Shown here: positions 25,573 to 32,454 of the stretch, in pieces
Position numbering within the stretch: position 1 is the stretch's first letter
Layout of the letters: each line of letters opens with the position of its first letter
Assembly: GCA_012513365.1 (NCBI GenBank)
Contig: JAAZCI010000082.1
Coordinates: 1 to 32,454 of the forward strand
Direction: 5' to 3'
Source: Lysobacteraceae bacterium
Lineage (GTDB): Bacteria > Pseudomonadota > Gammaproteobacteria > Cardiobacteriales > Wohlfahrtiimonadaceae
Length of the DNA: 32,454 bases
Position numbers and translations under genes: made by a program
Notes under the pieces: model-generated
The model's database searches: none
Told to the model about the DNA's origin: nothing
The model's input: the letters and a program-made list of their open reading frames with translations, nothing else

Positions 25573-26481
25573 TTATTCTTCACAAATTGCTTCAAACTCG
25601 ACGACGAGAAAATCAATCAGCGCACGCACCGACGGGAGTAATCCACGGCGGGACGGAAAAACGGCATGGATAATTTCAGGGGTTGTGGTGAGTTCTGGCA
25701 ATAATTTAACCAGCTCACCGCGAGCCACTTCATTTTTAAGCAACATATGCGGGAAATGAATCACGCCAACGCCCGCAAGCGCCGCTTGTTTGAGTGCATC
25801 CATATCGGTCGTCATATACCGTGGGGTGATGGGGAAACAAAACTCATCGCCCTTTTTATTGAGAAATGTCCAAGAATGTCCGGTCGGTTGCGAGCTATGG
25901 GCAAGAAGCGGCCACGCGGAAAGCTCATCTAAACTTTCGGGCATTCCCTGCATCGCATCAATTAAGAGAGGGCTCGCAAAGAGGGCGATTGTGCGGGTGC
26001 CGAGCTGACGCATCACGAGCTCGCTATCTTCAATATTTGAACGAACACGAAGCGCAATATCGATCCCTTCACCAATAAGATCGACGGCCCGATTGGTCGA
26101 TAGTAGTTGAATCGTGATTTTCGGATGAATGAGCATAAATCGCGCGAGCATATCGCTCACATGGGTTTGCAATAGTGCACGTGGGCAAGAAATTCTGATC
26201 ACGCCTTTCGGCTCACTTCGGGCAAGATCAATCGCCTCTTGCGCCGCTTCCGCCTCAATCAGCATCGCCTTACAGTGGGTAAAATAGGTCTCTCCGAGAT
26301 CGGTCAAACGAAACTGACGGGTCGAACGCTGAATTAGCTGAACGCCAAGTGTTTCTTCCAAGGTTGAAATCCGCCGACTGAGCCGTGATTTCGGAATCCC
26401 CAACGCCCGCTCCGCCGCGGAAAATCCGCCATGTTCCACCGACTTTACAAAATAGTAGAGATCATTTAAATCCAGTTGCAT
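25573..26481 (-). CDS. LysR-type transcriptional regulator
   Basis: A 302-residue LysR protein with a winged HTH at the N-terminus (LNDLYYFVKSVEHGGFSAAERALGIPKSRLSRRISTLEETLGVQLIQRSTR, about 5-55) and a periplasmic-binding-like effector domain (about 88-295) starting KGVIRISCPRAL. The sequence is of the CrgA/YhaJ-like subgroup with RxxRxFxLTxxG; the exact orthologue is uncertain. It converges on tpx. Its 230-bp upstream region contains the inverted pair AAAATC/GATTTT near 26607-26632, a possible autoregulatory site. The target genes are unknown; LysR proteins often control divergent neighbours, but here the neighbour upstream is pdxS on the same strand behind a terminator. Confidence 0.93.
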   Translation of the reverse strand: MQLDLNDLYYFVKSVEHGGFSAAERALGIPKSRLSRRISTLEETLGVQLIQRSTRQFRLTDLGETYFTHCKAMLIEAEAAQEAIDLARSEPKGVIRISCPRALLQTHVSDMLARFMLIHPKITIQLLSTNRAVDLIGEGIDIALRVRSNIEDSELVMRQLGTRTIALFASPLLIDAMQGMPESLDELSAWPLLAHSSQPTGHSWTFLNKKGDEFCFPITPRYMTTDMDALKQAALAGVGVIHFPHMLLKNEVARGELVKLLPELTTTPEIIHAVFPSRRGLLPSVRALIDFLVVEFEAICEE

Positions 26482-26650
26482 TGCCGATCCTTTGCTGCGC
26501 GTTAGCCATTACCCATTGAGATGAATCCTTTACTTTAACGAGAACCTCGGTCATTGTGAAGGGATTTTAATTCCTCGCGATCGATTCTGATTATTTTGAT
26601 TAGTGGTTAAAATCTCGATTTTTATCTAGATTTTCAAAACATACACAAAC

Positions 26651-26689
26651 AAAAAAAGCCATCTCCCTAATTGAAAAGATGGCTTTTTT
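26651..26689. terminator. Intrinsic terminator after pdxS
   Basis: AAAAAAAGCCATCT (26651-26664) pairs perfectly with AGATGGCTTTTTT (26677-26689). It lies 22 nt after the pdxS stop on the minus strand and is symmetrical. Confidence 0.88.
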
Positions 26690-26710
26690 ATAGCAGAAAT
26701 CGTTAACCGA

Positions 26711-27565
26711 TTACCAGCCGCGTTCTTGCATGCGCTCTTCTGGGTTTAATTTGCTAATTTCTAAACCGCGCATGGGCTCGCCTAAATCTTTTGAGAGTTC
26801 TGCGATGAGTGCGTAGTCTTGATAGTTTTCGGTGGCTTTAACGATGGCACGTGCGAATTTTTCAGGGTTTTCTGATTTGAAAATACCTGATCCAACGAAT
26901 ACGCCATCAGCGCCCAATTCCATTATCAGTGCCGCGTCTGCAGGCGTTGCAACGCCGCCTGCTGCGAAGTTTGCTACCGGTAGACGGCCGTGCGCTTTGA
27001 TCTGTAACAGCACTTCATACGGCGCGCCAAGATCTTTTGCGTAGGTCATGATTTCATCGTTATTCATATGGAGAAGTTTACGCACTTGCGCGTTCACTTT
27101 ACGCATATGACGTACCGCTTCGACGATGTTTCCGGTTCCGGGTTCACCTTTGGTACGGAGCATTTTCGCGCCTTCACCTAAACGGCGAGCCGCTTCCCCA
27201 AGATCGCGACATCCGCATACAAATGGGACTTTAAAATCGCTTTTTAAGAGGTGGAATTCTTCGTCTGCTGGGGTTAACACTTCACTTTCGTCAAGATAGT
27301 GAACGCCCATCGATTCAAGAACGCGCGCTTCAACAATATGGCCGATACGAGCTTTAGCCATCACGGGAATCGATACTGCACCTAATACTTCTTCAATAAT
27401 GCGCGGATCCGCCATACGAGCAACGCCGCCCGCTTTACGAATGTCTGAAGGAACGCGCTCTAACGCCATGACTGCTACTGCGCCGGCATCTTGAGCGATT
27501 TTAGCCTGTTCCGCATTGATCACGTCCATGATCACGCCGCCATTTTTGATAATTGAATCAGCCAT
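26711..27565 (-). CDS. pdxS: Pyridoxal 5'-phosphate synthase subunit PdxS
   Basis: PdxS builds PLP from ribose 5-phosphate, glyceraldehyde 3-phosphate and ammonia, normally supplied by the glutaminase PdxT. The barrel is very well conserved: [16 protein letters not shown] (9-24), [30 protein letters not shown] with catalytic Lys71 (Lys81 in Bacillus numbering), [24 protein letters not shown] with Lys139 (Lys149), [33 protein letters not shown], and the ending EERMQERGW. The 284 residues are about ten fewer than usual. The missing part is the N-terminal stretch (TERVKRGMAEM-type) that forms the helix contacting PdxT. An in-frame TAA seven nt upstream excludes a longer start. No pdxT is in the window. 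Many gammaproteobacteria use PdxA/PdxJ instead. Confidence 0.96.
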   Translation of the reverse strand: MADSIIKNGGVIMDVINAEQAKIAQDAGAVAVMALERVPSDIRKAGGVARMADPRIIEEVLGAVSIPVMAKARIGHIVEARVLESMGVHYLDESEVLTPADEEFHLLKSDFKVPFVCGCRDLGEAARRLGEGAKMLRTKGEPGTGNIVEAVRHMRKVNAQVRKLLHMNNDEIMTYAKDLGAPYEVLLQIKAHGRLPVANFAAGGVATPADAALIMELGADGVFVGSGIFKSENPEKFARAIVKATENYQDYALIAELSKDLGEPMRGLEISKLNPEERMQERGW

Positions 27566-27909
27566 CTGTTTTTATTTTCCTCTGTAATCGAATGAAAGAA
27601 AGAGCGATATTGCTCAATAAAATCAAAAACCACTCATCATAGTAAAAGATCTATGGTATAGCGTCAATTGCGAGGCTTTGAAATTGTTAAAAAGAGTGAA
27701 AAATTGCATAGTTTGGTTTATAAGGGTGTTATCCGTAGAGTTATCCACAGGAAATGTGGATAAGATTGACAGTAAATCGCGGTGGAAAGAAGGGTAAATA
27801 TTATCGGATGAAATCGTCATTTCCTTTACACTATAATCGCCTTAAATAAATTGGCATGGAACGCATTAATCGCGGTATTAATAAAGACGCATAATCAATA
27901 AGGAGAGCT
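27566..27909. other. 344-bp region between divergent pdxS and rhtC
   Basis: It contains three DnaA boxes (27729-27763). A weak minus-strand promoter TTGACG-17-TACTAT (27639-27667) lies before pdxS. An unpaired TTGACA (27766-27771) and TATAAT (27832-27837) lie on the plus strand before rhtC. No open frame with a ribosome site is seen. Confidence 0.6.
27729..27763. promoter_or_regulatory. Cluster of three DnaA boxes
   Basis: TTATCCGTA (27729-27737, plus; two differences from the strong box), TTATCCACA (27741-27749, plus; perfect consensus) and TGTGGATAA (27755-27763, the perfect box on the minus strand) lie within 35 bp. The two perfect boxes face each other across 5 nt. No oriC-linked gene (dnaA, dnaN, rpmH, mnmG) is nearby, so a DnaA-titrating or reactivating site, or DnaA control of pdxS/rhtC, is more likely than an origin. 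Confidence 0.65.
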
Positions 27910-28554
27910 ATGTTTGCAATTTTACTCAGCATTATCGGGATTCATTTAATGGCGCTTATTACGCCCGGGCCTGACTTTTTCTTTATCTCGCAGACGGCGG
28001 CGCGTTTTTCGCGTAAAGAGAGTTTTAAAGCGGTGCTCGGGATCACCGTTGGGGTGATGATTTGGGCAGGGCTTGCGCTGCTTGGACTCCATTTTGTCCT
28101 CGAAAAATTTGTCTGGCTCCGCCATATTATTGTGATTCTCGGGGCACTCTATCTGAGTTATCTTGCGGTGCAGTTACTCCGTTCGGCCTTTTCTAAACAG
28201 GTTGGCGCGGAAGAGGTGAGTTTTTTACCAGAAGTGGGGCAACATCTCTTTTTAAAAGGGCTCTTGACCAATCTCGCTAATCCCAAAGCGATCGCCTATT
28301 TTGCCAGCGTTTTTTCGATGTTTGTTAGCGATGGCATGGGCACTGAGACGAAACTTGCGATCTTTGCGGTGGTGGCAATTGAGACGCTGATCTGGTTCTG
28401 CATTGTGATTCTTGTGTTTTCCCTTCCGGCGATGAAGCGGGCGTATAAAAAAGTGATGCGGGTGATCGATGGGGTGGCTGGGGTGATCTTTTCAGGCTTT
28501 GCGATCTACTTTCTCTATCAAGAGTTTAAAAGTTTCTTTTTAAATCAAGCGTAA
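27910..28554 (+). CDS. rhtC: Threonine/amino-acid exporter of the RhtB/LysE family, RhtC-like
   Basis: A 214-residue inner-membrane protein with six hydrophobic segments exports amino acids, threonine in E. coli RhtC. It follows RhtC closely along its length: ALITPGPDFFFISQTAARFSRKES (about 16-39), GITVGVMIWAGLALLGLHFVLEK, LKGLLTNLANPKAIAYFASVFSMFV (about 117-141) and MKRAYKKVMRVIDGVAGVIFSGFAIYFL. The ATAAGGAGAG ribosome site is strong. It starts 146 nt from the DnaA-box cluster. TATAAT (27832-27837) is a candidate -10 box. Substrate identity rests on similarity only. Confidence 0.9.
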   Translation: MFAILLSIIGIHLMALITPGPDFFFISQTAARFSRKESFKAVLGITVGVMIWAGLALLGLHFVLEKFVWLRHIIVILGALYLSYLAVQLLRSAFSKQVGAEEVSFLPEVGQHLFLKGLLTNLANPKAIAYFASVFSMFVSDGMGTETKLAIFAVVAIETLIWFCIVILVFSLPAMKRAYKKVMRVIDGVAGVIFSGFAIYFLYQEFKSFFLNQA

Positions 28555-28687
28555 GCGGAAAATTAGGCTAAAGCTCGGTATAATTACTCGCATGAGGTGT
28601 GAATTGAGTGAGATTTACCAATCATTCACCTAAAATTGACTAGGAATTTACTAAGCATTAGCTAAAAATGATGAAAGGAGTGCATCG

Positions 28688-29314
28688 ATGCGTGATGAGC
28701 AGGAATGGAATGAAATCGAGGTAGATGAGGCGGAAATTCGTGAGGTTAAAGCGAAACTCACCGGTCTTTATCGGGAAGAGGTAACGCGGGAGTATAGTGA
28801 CACAGCTGCGCATCCGAGCTATTTTAGTTTAAGTTTTAAGGGGCGAATTGGGCGATTACAATTTATCATTGGCGCATTTTTTTCGATGCTTCCCTTTTTG
28901 GCGTATACCGTTTTTCGCTATGTAGGTTATGAGATTAACGAAGGCCCGCTCTGGACGGAGATGGTTCGTGGCGAGAGTGGCATAATGCTCGCGGTGGTCG
29001 CGGGGTTAATCCTCTTTAGCGGCATCTTTACCATTCGGTTTATGGCGCTTCGCCTACATGATTTTAATATCACCGGTGGTTATCTCATTTTATTACCACT
29101 TCTTTATTGGATTCATCCCATCGCTTTTGGCATTGCGCTCGGGGTGATGATGTTTTTGCTACTGGTGAATGAAGGGGTGGATTATGTCAATCCGTTTGGC
29201 GCGCCGGTGACGCGAGGAAATCTACCGTTGGCGCTTTTTTGTTTGGTACTCTCTGCGCTCTATCTGGCTTACTTTTTAGTGATGGTGGGCATTGTGATTG
29301 TGATCCGATACTGA
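28688..29314 (+). CDS. DUF805 membrane protein
   Basis: The 208 residues comprise a charged, acidic N-terminus of about 50 residues, then about four hydrophobic segments. DUF805 marks are SFKGRIGRLQFIIGAFF (about 54-70), the RFMALRLHDFNITGGYLIL helix (about 118-136) and a late NPFGAP. The function of the family is unknown. AAAGGAG lies 9 nt before the ATG. TATAAT at 28579-28584 is a possible -10 box about 100 nt upstream with no clear -35. No terminator separates it from rhtC or from the next gene. Confidence 0.87.
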   Translation: MRDEQEWNEIEVDEAEIREVKAKLTGLYREEVTREYSDTAAHPSYFSLSFKGRIGRLQFIIGAFFSMLPFLAYTVFRYVGYEINEGPLWTEMVRGESGIMLAVVAGLILFSGIFTIRFMALRLHDFNITGGYLILLPLLYWIHPIAFGIALGVMMFLLLVNEGVDYVNPFGAPVTRGNLPLALFCLVLSALYLAYFLVMVGIVIVIRY

Positions 29315-29429
29315 GTCGGAGATTGGTCTTCGCATAATGGGCATCTATTTTGATATATAAAATTGTAGAATGAATAAAAAATATGCTACAGTATTCCTTC
29401 AACGATCTTGAGATAAGTGAGGTATCAAT

Positions 29430-29714
29430 ATGACTCAGTCAACCGAAACACCCGTTAAACGTAGCAAACTACCCTCAAAATATGCACGATTTATCGTACC
29501 CCTCGTGCTTACGTTTTTAATGACATTTGTGGTCGCCGGTATTAGTACGTGGCGTGTCGCAGGTGGATCCGATATTTTCTTTGCAAAATGGATGGTGTCG
29601 TGGATGATTTCGTGGGCTGTTGCGTATCCTACGATGATTGTATTTATGCCAATCGCACAAAAATTGGTCTTTATGATCGTTGAAAAACCTCAGCCTCCCA
29701 AACCCAAAGCGTAA
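29430..29714 (+). CDS. DUF2798 small membrane protein
   Basis: The 94-residue protein has two transmembrane helices (about 22-44 and 52-80), a basic N-terminus (KRSKLPSKYARFI) and a proline-rich tail. LTFLMTFVVAGISTWRVAGG and WMISWAVAYPTMIVFMPIAQKLV match the DUF2798 pattern; function unknown. GAGG lies 10 nt before the ATG. A strong terminator follows. Confidence 0.85.
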   Translation: MTQSTETPVKRSKLPSKYARFIVPLVLTFLMTFVVAGISTWRVAGGSDIFFAKWMVSWMISWAVAYPTMIVFMPIAQKLVFMIVEKPQPPKPKA

Positions 29715-29738
29715 TGGATTTGGCCAAGAGGAAATGAG

Positions 29739-29786
29739 AAAAACCGCCTTATACTTCAGGGGTTCCCTTGGTGTAAGGCGGTTTTT
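29739..29786. terminator. Intrinsic terminator after the DUF2798 gene
   Basis: AAAAACCGCCTTA (29739-29751) pairs perfectly with TAAGGCGGTTTTT (29774-29786), with T tails possible on both strands, so it can also stop the GntR transcript coming from the right. Confidence 0.88.
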
Positions 29787-29827
29787 AGTGCTCTATAAAA
29801 GGGTTGAATCGGTTATTGTTATTATTA

Positions 29828-29878
29828 TTTCTCCCCCATCACCTTTCTTCTTTTTCTTAATTCTTCTTCTTCTTTTTG
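29828..29878. repeat. Polypyrimidine/polypurine tract
   Basis: About 50 bp on the plus strand are almost only T and C (runs of TTCTTC and CTTTTT). The minus-strand mRNA of the GntR gene thus has a purine-rich 3' end right after its stop. Simple-sequence composition, no coding signal. Confidence 0.6.
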
Positions 29879-29882
29879 ATGG

Positions 29883-30590
29883 TTATTCTTTTAAAGAGCG
29901 GTAGAGACCAATGGTATTTTCAATGTGGTTCATCATCAGCGAAACGGCCTCCTCTTTCTGCTGATCTCGAATGTGGTTAAACATCTGACGATGCTCGTTA
30001 ATAAAGTGATCGACTCGGTCAAGACGTCTGACTTTGGTGCGCGTTTCAAGGAGTGATTCCTTAAAGCTATCAAACAAAATATCGGCAATCTTGATCAGCA
30101 TATGATTATGGCTCGCTTTGATAATCGCTTTGTGGAAGGCGATATCGGCTTTGGCGGCCACCTGTTTATTCGCGATCGCCTCTTCAAGCGTATTGAGCGC
30201 GGCTTCAATGGCCTTTAAATCAGGCTCAGTACGGCGGTCACAGGCAAGCGCAATGGCACGCGATTCAATCGCTTCACGCACCTCAAGGAGTTCAATCAGA
30301 TCCTCGGTGTGGACGTGTAAAATGTTGCTTTTAATCTTCGCAATTAAGAGGCCACGATCGCTATTGGAGAGAAAGTACTCACCACTTGGTTTTTTATAGA
30401 TGATACTCTCTGCTTCAAATCGGTTTAATACCGTTTCGATCGATTCCGTCTCCACGCCCATCTCTTTGGCAATATCCGCAGCTTTTGGGAGATATTCCCC
30501 CGGTAAAAATGCGCCTTGCTCAATGCGTTTAACCACTTGACGCACGAGCTCAAAATAATCGCGATTCTCATGTAATAATGCTGCATTCAT
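29883..30590 (-). CDS. GntR-type regulator with FCD effector domain, atypical recognition helix
   Basis: Residues 10-75 form a winged-helix GntR domain (RIEQGAFLPGEYLPKAADIAKEMGV). Residues about 85-225 form an all-helical FCD domain: DLIELLEVREAIESRAIALACDRR with metal-ligand candidates Asp149 and His153 (ADIAFHKAI), His200 (NEHRQMF) and His222 (MNHIEN), the full FCD metal set. FCD regulators usually sense organic acids. Odd: the recognition helix, normally SRxPVREAL, reads ETESIETVL (47-55), with both conserved arginines replaced (Thr48, Glu52). DNA binding may be altered or lost. The gene follows the flavoenzyme gene on the same strand, 161 nt away. Confidence 0.9.
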   Translation of the reverse strand: MNAALLHENRDYFELVRQVVKRIEQGAFLPGEYLPKAADIAKEMGVETESIETVLNRFEAESIIYKKPSGEYFLSNSDRGLLIAKIKSNILHVHTEDLIELLEVREAIESRAIALACDRRTEPDLKAIEAALNTLEEAIANKQVAAKADIAFHKAIIKASHNHMLIKIADILFDSFKESLLETRTKVRRLDRVDHFINEHRQMFNHIRDQQKEEAVSLMMNHIENTIGLYRSLKE

Positions 30591-30695
30591 GTCGATCTCC
30601 TTTTTGATATGAATGGTTGTGGACTGAGTTCACTGTCGCATACTTTTTTCGGTTTGAGTAATGCATTTTTGTCATATCTGAAATCATAGAAAGAC

Positions 30696-30734
30696 AATAG
30701 CGACCGGCGTAACAATCTGATACCGCTCGCTATT
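30696..30734 (-). terminator. Candidate terminator/hairpin after the flavoenzyme gene
   Basis: AATAGCGA (30696-30703) pairs with TCGCTATT (30727-30734), with further CCGG/GCGG pairing inside. On the minus strand the stem is followed by GTCTTTCT, a poor T tract, so termination may be partial, letting some transcripts run into the GntR gene. Confidence 0.5.
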
Positions 30735-30751
30735 TTAAACGTATTGATTGA

Positions 30752-32092
30752 TTATTTAGCGGTGTTGGCCGCGATATTGAGTGCTTCCCAGGTAAGTGAG
30801 AAGGGCGGAGCGTAGGCATAATCAAGCAGGCCAATCTCATCGGTTTTAAGATTGGCATAAATCGCCGTGGATAATCCCGTCATCCGCAGCACGGCATCTT
30901 TTTTCCCAAAGAGTTGCGCCCCAAGGAGGATTTTACTCTCCGCATTATAGACAAGTTTAATATCGATCGGCGTTGCCCCGGGATAATAGGCGGTGTGCGA
31001 TTGGGTGGTAATGGTGGTGGTTTTATAGGGAATGTTGAGCGCTTTGGCATCCCGCTCGGTAAGCCCCGTCGATCCCGCTTCATAATGCCCAACTTTAATG
31101 GCGCTGCTGCCGAGCGAGCCGACATATTGCTCGCGATGTTTATTCTCTGAGACAATATTGGTGCCGATCACACGGCCCATTTTATTGGCGCCTGTCGCTA
31201 AAGGAAGATAGACATTGCCGTGAAATTTATGGGGAATCGTCGCACAATCTCCCGCGCTAAAAACATCGGGAATCGACGTTTCACCATAGGCATTAATCAC
31301 GATCGCGCCATTATCAAGTTTTTTAAGACGCGGGTCGGTAATAAAGGCGGTATTGGGGCGAAATCCGATAGCAACCACCACCGCATCGACGTGATAAACG
31401 CTCTCTTTTGAGACCATTTGCGTGACGTTTTTTTGCTCGTTAAGGGTGAAGGATTCAATCAGGGTATTGAGCGCTACTTTAACGCCGGTCTCTTCGAGCG
31501 CTGTTAAGATTTTGGCGGAAAATTCAGGATCAAAAGGGCGATTGATGAGTGCGCCGCTGGCTTGAATGAGTTTGACTTTTTTGCCCATGAGCGCAAGCTG
31601 TTCCGCCACTTCAATCCCGATAAATCCCCCGCCAATGACGCCGATCGTTTCATATTGGTCGAGCGAATCTTTTAGTTTTTGCGTGTCATTGAGTTTGGTC
31701 AGCGTATAGACGTTATCCGCATCGATGCCGGCAATGGGCGGTTTTACAGGCGTTGCGCCGGTTGCAATCATGAGGCGATCGTAGTGCATCATCATCTCAT
31801 CTTCCGTTGCGAGATTGCGGACGCTCACCGCTTTTTGATCAAAATGAATTCCCGTTGCGAGATGGCGCGTTAAGATGGTGATCCCTTGCGCTTCCATCTG
31901 CTCCGGCGTGCGGGCAAACATGGTGTTGGGATCGTCAAAATGGCCGGCAAGATAATAGGGCAGGCCGCAGGCACCAAAGGAGATATAATCCTCCGCCTCG
32001 ATGACCGTCACCGTTGCCTCGGGTGCTTCACGTTTGGCTTTGGCGGCAACGCTCATTCCTGCTGCAATCCCGCCGATAATGATAATATTCAT
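30752..32092 (-). CDS. CoA-disulfide reductase / NADH oxidase-like flavoprotein
   Basis: A 446-residue FAD-dependent pyridine nucleotide-disulfide oxidoreductase. The FAD Rossmann motif IIGGIAAGMSVAAKAKRE (5-22) starts the protein. SFGACGLPYY holds the single redox Cys42 typical of CoA-disulfide reductases and NADH oxidases. The NAD(P)H-binding motif VIGGGFIGIEVAEQL lies at about 152-166, and the second FAD segment IPDVFSAGDCA at about 290-300. The C-terminus YAPPFSLTWEALNIAAN matches the CoADR-type dimer end, with a Tyr in the active-site region. Likely reactions are CoA disulfide or persulfide reduction, or oxygen reduction to water; sequence does not decide. It has no rhodanese domain. The ribosome site GAGGAGCGG is good. 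Confidence 0.92.
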   Translation of the reverse strand: MNIIIIGGIAAGMSVAAKAKREAPEATVTVIEAEDYISFGACGLPYYLAGHFDDPNTMFARTPEQMEAQGITILTRHLATGIHFDQKAVSVRNLATEDEMMMHYDRLMIATGATPVKPPIAGIDADNVYTLTKLNDTQKLKDSLDQYETIGVIGGGFIGIEVAEQLALMGKKVKLIQASGALINRPFDPEFSAKILTALEETGVKVALNTLIESFTLNEQKNVTQMVSKESVYHVDAVVVAIGFRPNTAFITDPRLKKLDNGAIVINAYGETSIPDVFSAGDCATIPHKFHGNVYLPLATGANKMGRVIGTNIVSENKHREQYVGSLGSSAIKVGHYEAGSTGLTERDAKALNIPYKTTTITTQSHTAYYPGATPIDIKLVYNAESKILLGAQLFGKKDAVLRMTGLSTAIYANLKTDEIGLLDYAYAPPFSLTWEALNIAANTAK

Positions 32093-32396
32093 ACTCCGCT
32101 CCTCTTTTTCATTATTGAATGAATGATTTTATAATTCTATAAAATGATAAAGTGTTCTCTTTTACTATAGTGGAAGATTGGCGTTTGTGCTACGTTTTAG
32201 CGCTTTATGCTGAGATTCAAGTAAGTGCTGATCGTGCGCGGTTTGCGGGCTTTATAAAGATTGATCTATGTGTAAATAACCGAAGAAAAACCGAAAAAGA
32301 TTACAGTTTTTAACGAAAATTAGGTATTATTTTATGCACTTTAAAAATAATCGATCAGCATTCAATCAGCATTAAAACGGAAGGACAGATACTTTT
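32093..32396. other. 304-bp region between divergent flavoenzyme and lipoprotein genes
   Basis: A+T-rich DNA with possible -10 boxes on each side (TATAAA/TATAGA on the minus strand near 32131-32142; TATTAT on the plus strand near 32325). No strong -35 box, repeat or hidden gene is evident. Confidence 0.45.
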
Positions 32397-32454
32397 ATGC
32401 GTTATCTAGCGGCACTTATTGCTACAGCGATTTTAATTACGGGCTGTGCAACGA
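32397..32454 (+). CDS. N-terminus of a lipoprotein, cut by window edge
   Basis: Nineteen codons are present: MRYLAALIATAILITGCAT. A basic start, hydrophobic core and LITGC lipobox indicate a lipoprotein signal cleaved by signal peptidase II before Cys17. GGAAGGA lies about 11 nt before the ATG. The mature protein is outside the window and cannot be identified. Confidence 0.75.
   Translation, partial: MRYLAALIATAILITGCAT

Noticed and set aside
27766-27771. Perfect TTGACA as a -35 box for rhtC
   Set aside because: No -10-like hexamer lies 16-18 nt downstream; TATAAT at 27832 is about 60 nt away.
27623-27820. 65-codon minus-strand open frame over the DnaA boxes
   Set aside because: No ribosome site, non-protein-like composition, and it lies in the regulatory region upstream of pdxS.
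27566-27909. Possible chromosomal origin at the DnaA-box cluster
   Set aside because: Only three boxes, no long A+T-rich 13-mer array or GATC cluster, and no dnaA, dnaN, rpmH, mnmG or parA nearby. A DnaA-controlled accessory site is the more careful reading.
29680-29904. 74-codon open frame on the plus strand over the terminator and pyrimidine tract
   Set aside because: It overlaps the end of the DUF2798 gene, crosses a strong terminator, and its Phe/Leu-rich end only reflects the T/C tract.
1-32454. tRNA, rRNA, CRISPR arrays, insertion sequences, prophage or defence genes
   Set aside because: None recognised on either strand by eye. Inverted repeats present are explained as terminators or short operator candidates.

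Overview
The window looks like the chromosome of a gammaproteobacterium of moderate G+C. The gene set supports this: hemC-hemD-hemX-hemY, cmk-rpsA-ihfB, ispD-ispF, metG, prfC, and RhtC/YceI/Tpx orthologues. The fused HemD-HemX and a minimal PutA transcribed with PutP would fit an early-branching lineage such as Ignatzschineria/Wohlfahrtiimonas (Cardiobacteriales), but that placement is an inference from memory, not a test. I see no rRNA, tRNA, CRISPR, transposase, integrase or phage gene. The region reads as ordinary core chromosome.

Layout. (1) 1-5356, minus strand: a heme operon hemC - hemDX (fusion) - hemY, ending in an intrinsic terminator, followed by the start of folP, which runs off the left edge. 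(2) 5434-12223, plus strand: cmk, rpsA, ihfB, ispD-ispF (overlapping) and metG, with terminators after rpsA, ihfB and metG. (3) 12359-15334, plus strand: a small Tic20-like membrane protein, a stand-alone GyrI-like domain protein and an M24 aminopeptidase P. (4) 15355-20309, minus strand: proline use, putA then putP, with a promoter whose -35 box is covered by a perfect TTGTATACAA palindrome. (5) 20532-23725: a TPR protein (+), a universal stress protein (-) and RF3 (+). (6) 23958-26689: a 47-residue membrane protein (-), periplasmic YceI (+), thiol peroxidase (+) and a LysR regulator (-). (7) 26711-28554: pdxS (-) and rhtC (+), diverging from a 344-bp region that holds three DnaA boxes. (8) 28688-32454: two small membrane proteins (DUF805, DUF2798), an FCD-type GntR-like regulator, a CoA-disulfide reductase-like flavoenzyme, and the first 19 codons of a lipoprotein.

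How the genes work together. Most encode central functions: tetrapyrrole, folate, isoprenoid and PLP synthesis, translation, proline catabolism, and peroxide/thiol defence. No undescribed multi-gene system is evident. The best leads are local: the DnaA-box cluster at 27729-27763 away from any oriC-type gene; a dihydropteroate synthase with unusual pterin/pABA-site loops; a PdxS lacking the N-terminal helix and with no pdxT nearby; a GntR-like protein whose recognition helix has lost its conserved arginines; and two palindromic operator candidates.
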